From Alkalibacterium iburiense (GTDB lineage: Bacteria; Bacillota; Bacilli; Lactobacillales; Carnobacteriaceae_A): a DNA stretch of 64,000 bases. Position 1 is the first letter of the stretch; each line of letters opens with the position of its first letter. Of this stretch, positions 37,437 to 46,385 are shown one piece after another. A program made the translations under genes and the position numbers. The notes below the pieces were generated by a model. It was not told where the DNA came from, searched no databases, and saw only the letters and a program-made list of their open reading frames with translations. Where the stretch lies: positions 35,599-99,598 of the forward strand of contig NZ_BAAACW010000068.1 in NCBI RefSeq assembly GCF_039521845.1. The letters are read 5' to 3'.

Positions 37437-39080
37437 TTATAACGGGTAATTTAAATAACTTATTAGCCGTAATGCTATAGCAACCTCGGTCAACTCATTT
37501 CCATCATTAATTTCAATACCTAGTTCTTTCAGTTTATTTACACGATATCTTAGAGAATTATAATGAATAAATAATTCATCTGCACTCTTTTTCATATTCA
37601 TATTATTTTCAATTAAGCACTGAAGTGTTTTTATTAATTCCATACCACTAGTTCGATCGCTTTGTATTACAACACCAAGTTTTTCCTCTACGTACGATTC
37701 TAACTCTTCTCTGTTATTAATTAAATGAAATAATTTGAATATCCCTAAACTATCATAAAATTCAACAAATCCGATTCCTTTATATACCTTCTTATAAATA
37801 TCGTGAACTAATATTGACTCCTCATATGCTTTGGGAATCTCTAACATACTATAAATTCTGCCGGAAACACCTATACTCGTATTACCAAATCTTTTTAAGT
37901 GCTTCATAATTAAATTACTTGCCTTATTTAATTTCTCTGTAATATCATTTATCAATGCAATACTTACAAAACAGATAATCTTATTATTGTAAACTGCAGT
38001 CTTACAATTTTCAATCGGTATTTCACAAATACTTGAGATAGTTTCTGTAATAATTTCTGAGTCTAAAATTTTATAATAATTATTTAACTTTGTATTTTGA
38101 TCTTCATGGTTTACATCAATTAAAAGAATTATATTCGGAAAGTGTATATCCCATTTAAATACTTTTGCTTTTTGAATAAGCTCTGTCTGAGATGAATACT
38201 GAGTATAAAGGATAGAACGAATAAAATTGTCTAAATAATTTCTTTCTTTCTGTATTAATGATTCGCGATTTCGCAATAAAAAAGCTAATAAAATACTTGC
38301 TTGCTCTATTACTACATTTAAAAAAGGGATTCTTTTAGCATCATTTTTTATGAGTATTAAATAACCCATAACTTTATTTCCAGCTATAATTGTTTGAATA
38401 TTTAAATCTTTTTTTGAATTTATTTTATCATTTATTATTATCGGTTCTTTATTATCAATATTAATTATATTCTTAATATCAAAATCAATGATTTGCTTTT
38501 CAGAAATTTCAAATAATTCTGAATCTTTCTCCAGAGTAGTTTCAATAACCTTCAATTGATCACTAATAACTATTATATCAATGTTAGTTATTAAAGCTAC
38601 ATAAGATACTAGATCTTTTATATCAGCTCCGCTTAGTAGAAGGTTATGTAATTTATTTGATATGCTCTCTCTAAATTCTAACTCTTTCGTTTTACTTCCT
38701 ATTAATCTCGTTAATATATCATTTGATAGAAGAGAGAAATTAGCGGAAGAAGGCAAAGTTAATATAGGAAAAGAAAGTCGGTCTGCCTGTTCAATCATAA
38801 ATTCCGGTATTTTCTCAACATATCTTCCTAATTTAATAGCTACCCCTGATAGTTTATTATTACTTAAATTTGGAATGAAATTTTCCATAGCATATTGGTC
38901 GTCTGCGATTGGGAAAAGAGTAGTAAATAATAATCCTTCTTTATCTATATAAGATACAATATCAGGGACTTCCATAACATAAACATTTTCAACTGCATTG
39001 AATAGCCCTTCCCTTCCGGCTACTACTTTTACATCATGGAAAGAATCTAATTTCAATATTTCACTCAATTTGACTTTCAT
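37437..39080 (-). CDS. PucR-family transcriptional regulator
   Basis: 547 residues with the PucR layout: an N-terminal ligand-sensing domain (about 1-120), a central GGDEF-like region, and a C-terminal helix-turn-helix with LECLIENNMNMKKSADELF-like sequence and HYNSLRYRVNKLKELG. PucR proteins activate purine and ureide catabolic genes in Bacillus. It is placed directly upstream of the permease-all operon in the same direction, separated by a terminator, and is divergent from upp. Very AT-rich, like the operon it presumably controls. Confidence 0.87.
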   Translation of the reverse strand: MKVKLSEILKLDSFHDVKVVAGREGLFNAVENVYVMEVPDIVSYIDKEGLLFTTLFPIADDQYAMENFIPNLSNNKLSGVAIKLGRYVEKIPEFMIEQADRLSFPILTLPSSANFSLLSNDILTRLIGSKTKELEFRESISNKLHNLLLSGADIKDLVSYVALITNIDIIVISDQLKVIETTLEKDSELFEISEKQIIDFDIKNIINIDNKEPIIINDKINSKKDLNIQTIIAGNKVMGYLILIKNDAKRIPFLNVVIEQASILLAFLLRNRESLIQKERNYLDNFIRSILYTQYSSQTELIQKAKVFKWDIHFPNIILLIDVNHEDQNTKLNNYYKILDSEIITETISSICEIPIENCKTAVYNNKIICFVSIALINDITEKLNKASNLIMKHLKRFGNTSIGVSGRIYSMLEIPKAYEESILVHDIYKKVYKGIGFVEFYDSLGIFKLFHLINNREELESYVEEKLGVVIQSDRTSGMELIKTLQCLIENNMNMKKSADELFIHYNSLRYRVNKLKELGIEINDGNELTEVAIALRLISYLNYPL

Positions 39081-39108
39081 ATTATAACCTCATTTATTAA
39101 AATTTCAC

Positions 39109-39138
39109 TTGAGCATTTGTTCATTTTACTGTAGCATA
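39109..39138 (+). promoter_or_regulatory. upp promoter
   Basis: TTGAGC and TAGCAT are separated by 17-18 nt in the 88-nt divergent region between pucR and upp. Both hexamers match consensus at four of six positions. Confidence 0.5.
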
Positions 39139-39168
39139 AATAATTAGTGAAAAGAAAGGAAGATTATA

Positions 39169-39801
39169 TTGACTGAAAATTTGTTTATACTTAGCCATCC
39201 TTTACTACAACATAAAGTTACACATCTACGCAAAAAAGAGACCGGATCAAAAGATTTCAGAGAACTTGTCGAAGAAGTTTCATCTTTAATGGCCTACGAA
39301 ATAACCAAATCGCTACCATTAAAAGAAGTTAAAATTGAAACGCCTATCACTATGAGCAAATCATTTATCTTAAGTGGTAAAGATATTGTTATAGTTCCAT
39401 TAATGCGTGCCGGTTTAGGTATGGTTAATGGAATTTTAAAAATGGTACCAACTGCGAAAGTTGGACATGTGGGGCTTTATAGAGACCCTTTAACACTGGA
39501 AGCAGTAGAATATTATTCTAAGTTGCCGGATGAAATAGAAAATCGAGAAGTATACATTGTCGACCCCATGTTAGCAACAGGGGGCACTTCAATAGCAGCT
39601 ATTGATATGCTAAAAAAAAATAATGCTAAAAAAATAAGTTTTATTTGTCTGATAGCTTCTCCAGAAGGGCTTACAAATCTTCATGAAAAACATTCTGATG
39701 TTCCCATTTACACAGCTGCTGTAGATCCTGGTTTAAATGATAAGAGCTACATCACTCCAGGCTTTGGTGACGCTGGAGACAGACTTTTTGGAACTAAATA
39801 A
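39169..39801 (+). CDS. upp: Uracil phosphoribosyltransferase
   Basis: 210 residues, normal length. It converts uracil and PRPP to UMP. The PRPP-binding motif DPMLATGGTS (132-141) and the C-terminal uracil-binding GFGDAGDRLFGT are intact, as is the LMRAGLGMVNG segment. The start is TTG after a GAAAGGAAG-like site. Instead of sitting beside glyA or pyrimidine genes it is divergent from pucR, so shared regulation with the ureide operon is possible. Confidence 0.92.
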   Translation: MTENLFILSHPLLQHKVTHLRKKETGSKDFRELVEEVSSLMAYEITKSLPLKEVKIETPITMSKSFILSGKDIVIVPLMRAGLGMVNGILKMVPTAKVGHVGLYRDPLTLEAVEYYSKLPDEIENREVYIVDPMLATGGTSIAAIDMLKKNNAKKISFICLIASPEGLTNLHEKHSDVPIYTAAVDPGLNDKSYITPGFGDAGDRLFGTK

Positions 39802-39835
39802 AACTATTATTAACACTAATTAAAAAATATCCATA

Positions 39836-39872
39836 AAGCAGCAAGATCACTAGCCCACTGATCTTGCTGCTT
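39836..39872. terminator. Bidirectional terminator between upp and the LURP-one gene
   Basis: A perfect 14-bp stem (39836-39849 with 39859-39872) with a 9-nt loop, T's after it on the plus strand and A's before it. It serves upp and can also serve the convergent operon ending at 39965. Confidence 0.88.
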
Positions 39873-39964
39873 TTAGTTGAATAATAAAGGTAAATTAAAA
39901 TAATATATTTCTTACAAAAAATCTCTTAACAACTGATTTAATAATAAGAACTTCTCTTCTTTGA

Positions 39965-40459
39965 TTACGATGAACTGTTACCCGCTCTTGCTTGAGAAAT
40001 GACACAGTCAATAGCAATCACTATTCCAAGCAATACATCGACTTGTTCATCATTATAAATAATGATTTCATAGGAGTCTCCCCAGGAAAACCACTTTTTG
40101 CTAATATCTGCAATGACTTTACTTTCATTGTCTCGTATCACATACTCATGAGCTGTCACCGAACCGTCAATAAACCAATTCTTCCCTAGAATCTGGTAGT
40201 TATTTTTCAAAAAAGTAAATTCTTTTTTGACTGTCGCAACATGATTATCTTTAGCATATAAATCAAATTCAGGAAGAAATCGCCATAACTTCTGTTCGAT
40301 ATAAAGTACTTCCTGATCGGCCTTATCATAGACTCGTAATTTTTTGCCGAGTGTCAGCACTTCCCCTTCAACATAATAGACATCCGCTTCTGTTTCATCT
40401 TTAACAAAGAAACGATCACGAAAAGAAAAGACTTGCTGTTTGATAAATAGTCGTTTCAT
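39965..40459 (-). CDS. LURP-one-related family protein (YxjI-like)
   Basis: 164 residues of the LURP-one/Tubby-like fold, seen from the repeated beta-strand pattern FSFRDRFFVKDE, VYYVEGEVLTLGKKLRVYD and VATVKKEFTFLKNNYQI. Function in bacteria is unknown; relatives of this fold bind membranes or lipids. It starts 15 nt after the ftsW stop and is the last gene of the rodA-rodA-ftsW operon, which links it by context to envelope growth. Confidence 0.75.
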   Translation of the reverse strand: MKRLFIKQQVFSFRDRFFVKDETEADVYYVEGEVLTLGKKLRVYDKADQEVLYIEQKLWRFLPEFDLYAKDNHVATVKKEFTFLKNNYQILGKNWFIDGSVTAHEYVIRDNESKVIADISKKWFSWGDSYEIIIYNDEQVDVLLGIVIAIDCVISQARAGNSSS

Positions 40460-40474
40460 CCTATCTTTCCTTTC

Positions 40475-41635
40475 TTACGTTTGTTTTAGAGCTTTATTAT
40501 AATTGACTCGGGCAGACACATTGGCTATTAAACCAAGAGTCCCGGATAAAACAATTAAACTTGTACCACCATAACTGATAAAAGGGAAAGTAACACCGGT
40601 AATAGGCATAAGGCCCACCACCCCTCCTAGATTGATGAGGGACTGTATCAGAAATAACGAGGCAATACCAATACAAAGTAAAGAGTCAAATGGGCGATTC
40701 GAGCGAACAGCTGTTAAAAACATACGTGAAATAAGCAAGGTGGCCATAATAAGCAATAGCATGATACCAATTAAACCGAATTCTTCTCCTATTATCGAAA
40801 CAATAAAGTCCGTGTAGGGAAAAGGAAGGTACCCAGTCTTTTGAACACTGTTTCCAAAACCTACGCCGAACAAGCCACCTCGTCCCAGGGCATAATAGGA
40901 GTTAACAAGTTGAAGTCCGGAACCTTCAGCTAAAGTGAAGGGATCCCAAAATCCTAAAAACCGATTATATCGGTATTCATTTAAGAAGAACAACCGTGTA
41001 CCGTAGTGTCTAATGAGTTGAGAAACGGCTAGTAAAAGAGAGATACCAGATATCCCTGATATAACTGCCAACTTTGGAGATATACCACTAGCAAAAATCA
41101 TAAGCGTTCCTACAATGACAATAATAAAAGACGAGCCCGTATCTGGCTGAATATAGATAAAGAAAACGATAAAAGCTACAAGTATAATAGGAGCAACGAT
41201 AGCTTTAAAGAAATCTTCATTAATTTTCTTTTGTCTTCTGGACAAAATATAAGCTAAGTACCAAATAATCATGACTTTAGCTATCTCAGCTGGCTGAATA
41301 TTAAAGAATGGGGTCTCAATCCACCTCCTCGCTCCGTATATTTCACGACCGTAAATAAGAAGGAGTAACAAGGAAAAGGTCGTAATCGCAATCCCTGCCA
41401 TGACTACCCCCTTTTTCCTTAAAATCTGAAATGGAAAAAACCAGCCAATAATAAAGCTAATGTAACCCAGCCCTACAAATACCGCTTGTCTGGGCAAGTA
41501 GTAGTGGGGGTTACCATAGTCATGTAAGGCACTGTAGCTACTCGCGCTGTACACCATTATGATGCTAAAAAGTGTTAAAGCAAGATAAGGAGGTACAATC
41601 CATTTATCTATATATTTTATTCTTTCACGTATCAT
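40475..41635 (-). CDS. ftsW: FtsW-type SEDS peptidoglycan glycosyltransferase
   Basis: About 386 residues with ten or so membrane segments. SEDS features: NIQPAEIAKVMIIWYLA, the polar loop with ALGRGGLFGVGFGNS, and GVTFPFISYGGTSL near the end, which is the FtsW rather than the RodA form. FtsW polymerises lipid II at the division septum with a partner PBP. The start is the ATG at 41633-41635 with AAAGGA upstream; an upstream GTG (41656) overlaps that site. It follows the second rodA after 33 nt. Confidence 0.88.
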   Translation of the reverse strand: MIRERIKYIDKWIVPPYLALTLFSIIMVYSASSYSALHDYGNPHYYLPRQAVFVGLGYISFIIGWFFPFQILRKKGVVMAGIAITTFSLLLLLIYGREIYGARRWIETPFFNIQPAEIAKVMIIWYLAYILSRRQKKINEDFFKAIVAPIILVAFIVFFIYIQPDTGSSFIIVIVGTLMIFASGISPKLAVISGISGISLLLAVSQLIRHYGTRLFFLNEYRYNRFLGFWDPFTLAEGSGLQLVNSYYALGRGGLFGVGFGNSVQKTGYLPFPYTDFIVSIIGEEFGLIGIMLLLIMATLLISRMFLTAVRSNRPFDSLLCIGIASLFLIQSLINLGGVVGLMPITGVTFPFISYGGTSLIVLSGTLGLIANVSARVNYNKALKQT

Positions 41636-41668
41636 ATTGCCAATCCTTTCTTGCACACTCTCTTATAA

Positions 41669-42862
41669 TTAAGATCCCGGATGAAATTCTTCTCCTTCTC
41701 CTGAAAAGAAGTATGATTTATGATTAAAACGCATGGACATAATCAAGCCTATCCCCATCATGTTTCCCAATAAAGAAGAACCCCCTTGAGATATAAAAGG
41801 CAAGGGAATACCTGTCATCGGTAATAATCCGATTGTCATACCGATATTCTCTAAAACATGAAACACAATCATCATAATGACGCCTGTTGCTATATAAGCA
41901 TAAAATTCATTTCTGGTGTCATAAACAACTTTAATCATGTGATAAACCAATACAAAATAAATAAAAATTAAAAAGGCTCCCCCAGCAAATCCAAAGTTTT
42001 CGCCAATGGTTGCGAAAATCATATCAGATTCTCTCACTGGCACATACACTTCACTGACTCCCAATCCTTTTCCAAATAATCCACCTGAGCCAATGGCCTT
42101 GAAAGTTTGAACAATTTGGTAAGATTCGTCACTGGTAACGTTATGAGGGTTCAGCCAAGTGTCAATGCGTGAAATTTGGTGCGGTCTAAGAATACCAGTG
42201 TTTAATAATATCTCTCTATTGTAAACAACTAAATAAAGTAAGGTAAAGCCAACTAGTGCAATAGTTAAAAATATAGGGAGAAGTATCTGCCATTTTATTC
42301 CTGAAAGAACGATGATACCCATTGCAATCGCCGCATAAACTAGCGTCGTACCCAGGTCATTTTGCATAAAGACTAATATAATAGGTAGCAAAGCTAATAT
42401 AGATATTTTGGCTAACAATAGAAAATCAGTCTGGTACGTTTTAGCAACATGGGCACTGTTGTGTCTAGTCACAACCTTAGAAAGCATCAAAATATAAGGT
42501 AGTTTAACAAACTCAGAAGGCTGTATGGTCCCAAGAGGCCCTAACCTTACCCAGCGCCTTCCTCCTGTACGTGCAGCCATGTTCCTATCATAAAAAATTA
42601 AGGTCACAAGTAAAATCAAGATTCCTATAATATACAAATAAGTGGTCATTTTCCAAAGTTGCTCGGAGTCAAATTGCATAATAACGAATACGGCAATAGC
42701 TCCCATCCCGTACCATACAATTTGACGCAAGACGATTCCAACTCCATCATTTTGAATTAGAACCGTTGTAGCATATAAAGAAACGATACTTATGATAGCT
42801 AGCAGCATTACAGATAAAATAATGCCATAATCAATTCTTTGTGGGTATTTCTCTTTGTTCAT
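41669..42862 (-). CDS. rodA: RodA-type SEDS protein, downstream copy
   Basis: 397 residues, the same length as the copy at 42923-44116. RodA polymerises peptidoglycan for side-wall growth. Features include GTIQPSEFVKLPYILML, MQNDLGTTLVYAAIA, the catalytic-loop sequence GLGVSEVYVPVRESD and TGIPLPFISQGGSSL. The start is the ATG at 42860-42862 after GAGAGGA; an extension to 42901 is unlikely because the paralogue begins at the same residue. The last 150 residues are nearly identical to the other copy, the first 250 clearly less so. Confidence 0.9.
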   Translation of the reverse strand: MNKEKYPQRIDYGIILSVMLLAIISIVSLYATTVLIQNDGVGIVLRQIVWYGMGAIAVFVIMQFDSEQLWKMTTYLYIIGILILLVTLIFYDRNMAARTGGRRWVRLGPLGTIQPSEFVKLPYILMLSKVVTRHNSAHVAKTYQTDFLLLAKISILALLPIILVFMQNDLGTTLVYAAIAMGIIVLSGIKWQILLPIFLTIALVGFTLLYLVVYNREILLNTGILRPHQISRIDTWLNPHNVTSDESYQIVQTFKAIGSGGLFGKGLGVSEVYVPVRESDMIFATIGENFGFAGGAFLIFIYFVLVYHMIKVVYDTRNEFYAYIATGVIMMIVFHVLENIGMTIGLLPMTGIPLPFISQGGSSLLGNMMGIGLIMSMRFNHKSYFFSGEGEEFHPGS

Positions 42863-42922
42863 AAACTCTTCCTCTCTAAGGTTTAGCTTAGTCGGGTTCA
42901 AATAGATGAGCGGTTTAAGCCG

Positions 42923-44116
42923 TTACGATCCAGGATAGAAATCTTTTCCTTCACCAGAGAAAAAGTAAGATTTATGATGAAAACGCATGGACATGATTAA
43001 GCCTATGCCCATCATGTTTCCTAATAATGAAGATCCCCCTTGAGATACAAAGGGTAACGGAATACCCGTTATAGGCAGTAAGCCGATATTCATGCCGATA
43101 TTCTCTAAAACGTGAAACACAATCATCATAATGACTCCTGTTGCTATATAAGCATAGAACTCATTTTTGGTGTCATAAACTACCTTAATCATATGATAAA
43201 CCAATACAAAATAAACAAATATTAAAAAGGCTCCTCCTGCAAAGCCAAAATTCTCCCCAATGGTTGCAAAAATCATGTCGGATTCCCTTACTGGGACGTA
43301 TACTTCACTGACCCCTAATCCTTTTCCGAATAATCCGCCTGTACCAATAGCTTTAAAGGTTTGAGTAATTTGATAGCTAGCATCACTTGACCCTGTATGT
43401 GGATTTAACCAGGTATCGATACGGGCAAACTGATAAGGCTGAAAAAAACCTGTTTGTAACAACACATCTCTTCGATAAACAACTAATAAGATTAAACCTG
43501 CCCCAACGAAAAATATAGTTAAACTGATAGGAAGCAGGATTTGCCATTTTATTCCAGAAAGCAAGACAACTCCTACTACGATAGCAATATAAACAAGGGC
43601 TGTTCCCAAATCATTTTGCATTAAGACCAAAATGAGGGGAATAAGTGAAAAGAAAGCTAACTTTCCAATTAAAATAAAATCACTTTGATAATCTCTGTAT
43701 TCATATTGACTGTTATGTTTCGTTACGACTTTTGCTAATATTAAAATAAATGGAATTTTAACGATTTCTGAAGGTTGGATAGTTCCGAGCGGACCCAATC
43801 TAATCCAGCTTTTGCCTCCAGTTCTTAAAGCTAAAGGTCTGTCATAAAATAAAAGCGTCAGGATAAGCAGGATAATGCCTAATACGTATAAATAAGGTGT
43901 CATTTTCCACAGCTGTTCCGATTCAAACTGCATGATGATAAAGACAGCCATAGCACCTAGTCCATACCACATCACTTGACGAATGGTCATGGAGACTGGA
44001 TCTCCTTGAATTAATACTGTCGTAGAATAGATTGCCACGATACTGATTATCGCGAGGAGCATGATAGACAATATAATACCGTAATCAATTCGTTGCGGGT
44101 ATTTTTCTTCGTTCAT
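42923..44116 (-). CDS. rodA: RodA-type SEDS protein, upstream copy
   Basis: 397 residues, paralogue of the gene at 41669-42862, in tandem with 60 nt between them. The N-terminus MNEEKYPQRIDYGIILS and C-terminus GKDFYPGS mirror the other copy. Differences concentrate in residues 35-250, including the extracellular loop after HNSQYEYRDYQSD. It is the first gene of the rodA-rodA-ftsW-LURP operon. An extended -10 (TGATAGAAT on the minus strand) lies roughly 115 nt upstream and may be its promoter, with weak support. Confidence 0.9.
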   Translation of the reverse strand: MNEEKYPQRIDYGIILSIMLLAIISIVAIYSTTVLIQGDPVSMTIRQVMWYGLGAMAVFIIMQFESEQLWKMTPYLYVLGIILLILTLLFYDRPLALRTGGKSWIRLGPLGTIQPSEIVKIPFILILAKVVTKHNSQYEYRDYQSDFILIGKLAFFSLIPLILVLMQNDLGTALVYIAIVVGVVLLSGIKWQILLPISLTIFFVGAGLILLVVYRRDVLLQTGFFQPYQFARIDTWLNPHTGSSDASYQITQTFKAIGTGGLFGKGLGVSEVYVPVRESDMIFATIGENFGFAGGAFLIFVYFVLVYHMIKVVYDTKNEFYAYIATGVIMMIVFHVLENIGMNIGLLPITGIPLPFVSQGGSSLLGNMMGIGLIMSMRFHHKSYFFSGEGKDFYPGS

Positions 44117-44334
44117 TCTGTTTTTCCTTTCTCATCTCTCAAATAGGGGACTTCCTCCAAACAGTTACATCTAAGTAAATATACCTGTTCATCATCACAT
44201 TCTATCAGATTTGCTGTCTCTTTCATACAATATCTAGAAAATGACACAAAACTTTTAAATAGGGGTCCCCTTTATAAAAAGGGTCTTTCATTCGTTTATG
44301 TTCCATTTAAACAACGGATTTATGTATAGAAAAA

Positions 44335-44372
44335 ACCCTTTGCTTCAAAGAACGAACTTCTCGGCAAAGGGT
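44335..44372 (-). terminator. rplJL terminator
   Basis: ACCCTTTGC and GCAAAGGGT arms (9 bp, 20-nt loop) followed by a T run on the minus strand, 23-60 nt after the rplL stop. Confidence 0.85.
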
Positions 44373-44394
44373 ATATTAAATTCAGGTATGAACC

Positions 44395-44760
44395 TTATTT
44401 AACTTCTACTGAAGCTCCAGCTTCTTCTAATTTAGCTGCTAATTCGTCTGCTTCTTCTTTAGAAACATTTTCTTTAACTGCTGCTGGTGCACCGTCAACT
44501 AATGCTTTAGCTTCTTTCAAGCCAAGACCAGTTGCTTCACGAACTGCTTTGATAACTTTAATTTTAGCAGATCCTGCGCTAGTTAATTCTACAGTGAATT
44601 CTGTTTGTGCTTCTTCAGCTGCTGCTGCTCCACCTGCTGCTGCAACTGGTGCTGCTGCTTCAACGCCAAATTCTTCTTCAATAGCTGATACTAAGTCGTT
44701 TAATTCAACGATTGTAGACTCTTTTAAATCAGCAATGATTTTTTCAATATCTAATGCCAT
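44395..44760 (-). CDS. rplL: 50S ribosomal protein L7/L12
   Basis: 121 residues. L7/L12 forms the multimeric ribosomal stalk that recruits translation GTPases. The N-terminal dimerisation domain, an Ala-rich hinge (about 38-52) and the C-terminal domain with EFTVELTSAGSAKIKVIKAV and TGLGLKEAKALVDGAP are typical. It follows rplJ after 89 nt. In many Bacillales ybxB and rpoBC follow; here the region goes on to rodA genes. Confidence 0.97.
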   Translation of the reverse strand: MALDIEKIIADLKESTIVELNDLVSAIEEEFGVEAAAPVAAAGGAAAAEEAQTEFTVELTSAGSAKIKVIKAVREATGLGLKEAKALVDGAPAAVKENVSKEEADELAAKLEEAGASVEVK

Positions 44761-44849
44761 TTTTGTTTTCCTCCATATAATTTAAGTTTTAGTTGCTTCT
44801 TTAAGAAGCGATTCGTGTGTTATTAAATAAGTGAAGTGAAGACGAGGCT

Positions 44850-45359
44850 TTATGCCGCTTCTTCTTCCTCTTTTTTCTCTGCAACTGCTTTGATTGCCAA
44901 TGCTGTATTTCGAACGGGTGCTTGAAGTACAGATAATAGCATAGAAAGTAGTCCTTCGCGGCTTGGTAGTTTAGCAATTTTGTTGATATCTTCAACGCTT
45001 GCTACTTTACCTTCTAATACGCCACCTTTGATTTCAAGTGCTTCAGCGTCTTTCGCAAATTCAGCAATAATTTTTGCTGGAGCGACGACTTCTTCGTTAC
45101 TGAAAGCTACAGCTGTAGGTCCTCTAAAGACATCATCCATGCCTTCAAGTCCAGCAGCAACTGCCGCACGACGTAACATAGTGTTTTTTAACACGCGCAT
45201 TTCGATTCCAGCATCACGTAATTGTTTACGTAATTCTGTCACTTCTTCAACGGTTAAACCACGGTAGTCTACAACGACAACAGCTTGTGCATCTTGAAAT
45301 TTCTTAGTAATATCATTGACTATTTCTTCTTTTCTTGCAATGACATTTGCTTTGCTCAT
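44850..45359 (-). CDS. rplJ: 50S ribosomal protein L10
   Basis: 169 residues. L10 anchors L7/L12 dimers to 23S rRNA and, as the L10(L12)4 complex, represses its own mRNA through the leader. The sequence opens MSKANVIARKEEIVNDITKK and contains VVDYRGLTVEEVTELRKQLR. A strong AGGAGGTG site precedes the ATG. It is preceded by a recognisable L10 leader with a terminator. Confidence 0.96.
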   Translation of the reverse strand: MSKANVIARKEEIVNDITKKFQDAQAVVVVDYRGLTVEEVTELRKQLRDAGIEMRVLKNTMLRRAAVAAGLEGMDDVFRGPTAVAFSNEEVVAPAKIIAEFAKDAEALEIKGGVLEGKVASVEDINKIAKLPSREGLLSMLLSVLQAPVRNTALAIKAVAEKKEEEEAA

Positions 45360-45403
45360 TGATGTTTCACCTCCTGATCGATTGAAATGAGGATTTTAAA
45401 TAT

Positions 45404-45560
45404 AAAAAAACCCCATGTCACCGTAGACATAGAGGGATTGTGTTTGATTACTCTCACATGTATCCTCGGTATGATATTAAGGCTTTCGCCACATACTGTC
45501 TTCGGTATATCCAGTAACAAATACTTTTGACAGTCTTTGTTACTTTCATTCATCAATGCA
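45404..45560 (-). promoter_or_regulatory. L10 (rplJL) leader RNA with attenuator
   Basis: The minus-strand leader contains the L10-leader core ACCGAAGACAGTATGTGGCG, then AAGCCTTAATATCATACCGAGG, matching the known autoregulatory structure that binds the L10-L12 complex. It ends in a hairpin (45404-45436, CCCTCTATGTC pairing with GACATGGGG) followed by seven T's, an intrinsic terminator about 45 nt before rplJ. Confidence 0.88.
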
Positions 45561-45592
45561 TATTCAATTAAGTTATTTCCTTAACCTGCATA

Positions 45593-45621
45593 AGTATAGC
45601 AAGCTATCCTACGCAGGTCAA
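45593..45621 (-). promoter_or_regulatory. rplJL promoter
   Basis: Minus-strand TTGACC (45616-45621), 17-nt spacer, TATACT (45593-45598). It lies in the short gap after rplA, so rplJL forms its own transcription unit. Confidence 0.88.
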
Positions 45622-45640
45622 GAAAATAGTTAAAAATTAA

Positions 45641-46336
45641 TTATTTAATTACTGTACCTGTGTCAATTTTAACTCCAGGTCCGAATGTGCTTGCCACTGC
45701 CATATTTTTAATATATGTGCCTTTTGCACTAGCAGGTTTAGCTTTCACAATAATATCGTGAATAGCAGCCAAGTTTTCTTGTAGTTTCTCAAGATCAAAT
45801 GATACTTTTCCAATTGGAACGTGTACGTTTGATTGACGATCTACACGGTAAGTCACTTGTCCAGCTTTGATATCATTAACAGCTTTGGCAACATCAGGAG
45901 TTACTGTTCCGGTTTTAGGATTTGGCATAAGACCTTTAGGTCCTAAGATTCTTCCTAATTTACCGACTTCAGCCATCATGTCTGGTGCAGCTACAACTAC
46001 GTCAAACTCTAACCATCCGCCTTGTACTTTTTCTACAAGTTCGCTGTCTCCAACGAAATCTGCTCCGGCTTCTTCAGCAGCTTTAGCCGCATCGCCTTTA
46101 GCAAATACGATAACCGTCTGAGTTTTCCCTGTACCATGTGGTAAAACAGTTGCTCCACGGATTTGTTGGTCTGCTTGCTTAGGATCTACACTTAATCTGT
46201 AAGCTACTTCAATAGTAGCGTCAAAGTTAGCGTAATCTAATTCTTTAACTAATTCTAAAGCTTCAGTCGCATCATAATTTTTATGTCTGTCTACTTTTTC
46301 AAGAGCAGCTAAATATTTTTTGCTTTTTTTCGCCAT
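45641..46336 (-). CDS. rplA: 50S ribosomal protein L1
   Basis: 231 residues. L1 forms the mobile L1 stalk at the E site and is often a translational repressor of rplK-rplA. LGPKGLMPNPKTGTVTPDV, the hallmark loop of the family, is present, and the C-terminus VASTFGPGVKIDTGTVIK is normal. AAGGAGG precedes the ATG. It lies 144 nt after rplK, a spacer that carries a conspicuous folded RNA. Confidence 0.97.
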   Translation of the reverse strand: MAKKSKKYLAALEKVDRHKNYDATEALELVKELDYANFDATIEVAYRLSVDPKQADQQIRGATVLPHGTGKTQTVIVFAKGDAAKAAEEAGADFVGDSELVEKVQGGWLEFDVVVAAPDMMAEVGKLGRILGPKGLMPNPKTGTVTPDVAKAVNDIKAGQVTYRVDRQSNVHVPIGKVSFDLEKLQENLAAIHDIIVKAKPASAKGTYIKNMAVASTFGPGVKIDTGTVIK

Positions 46337-46385
46337 AATTATTTCCTCCTTATTGTGGTATTAACGGTTTAACCTCCCACTTGAT

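Noticed and set aside
44980..45267. 95-codon plus-strand frame within rplJ
   Set aside because: Antisense to L10, low-complexity Ser/Ala composition arising from the complementary strand.
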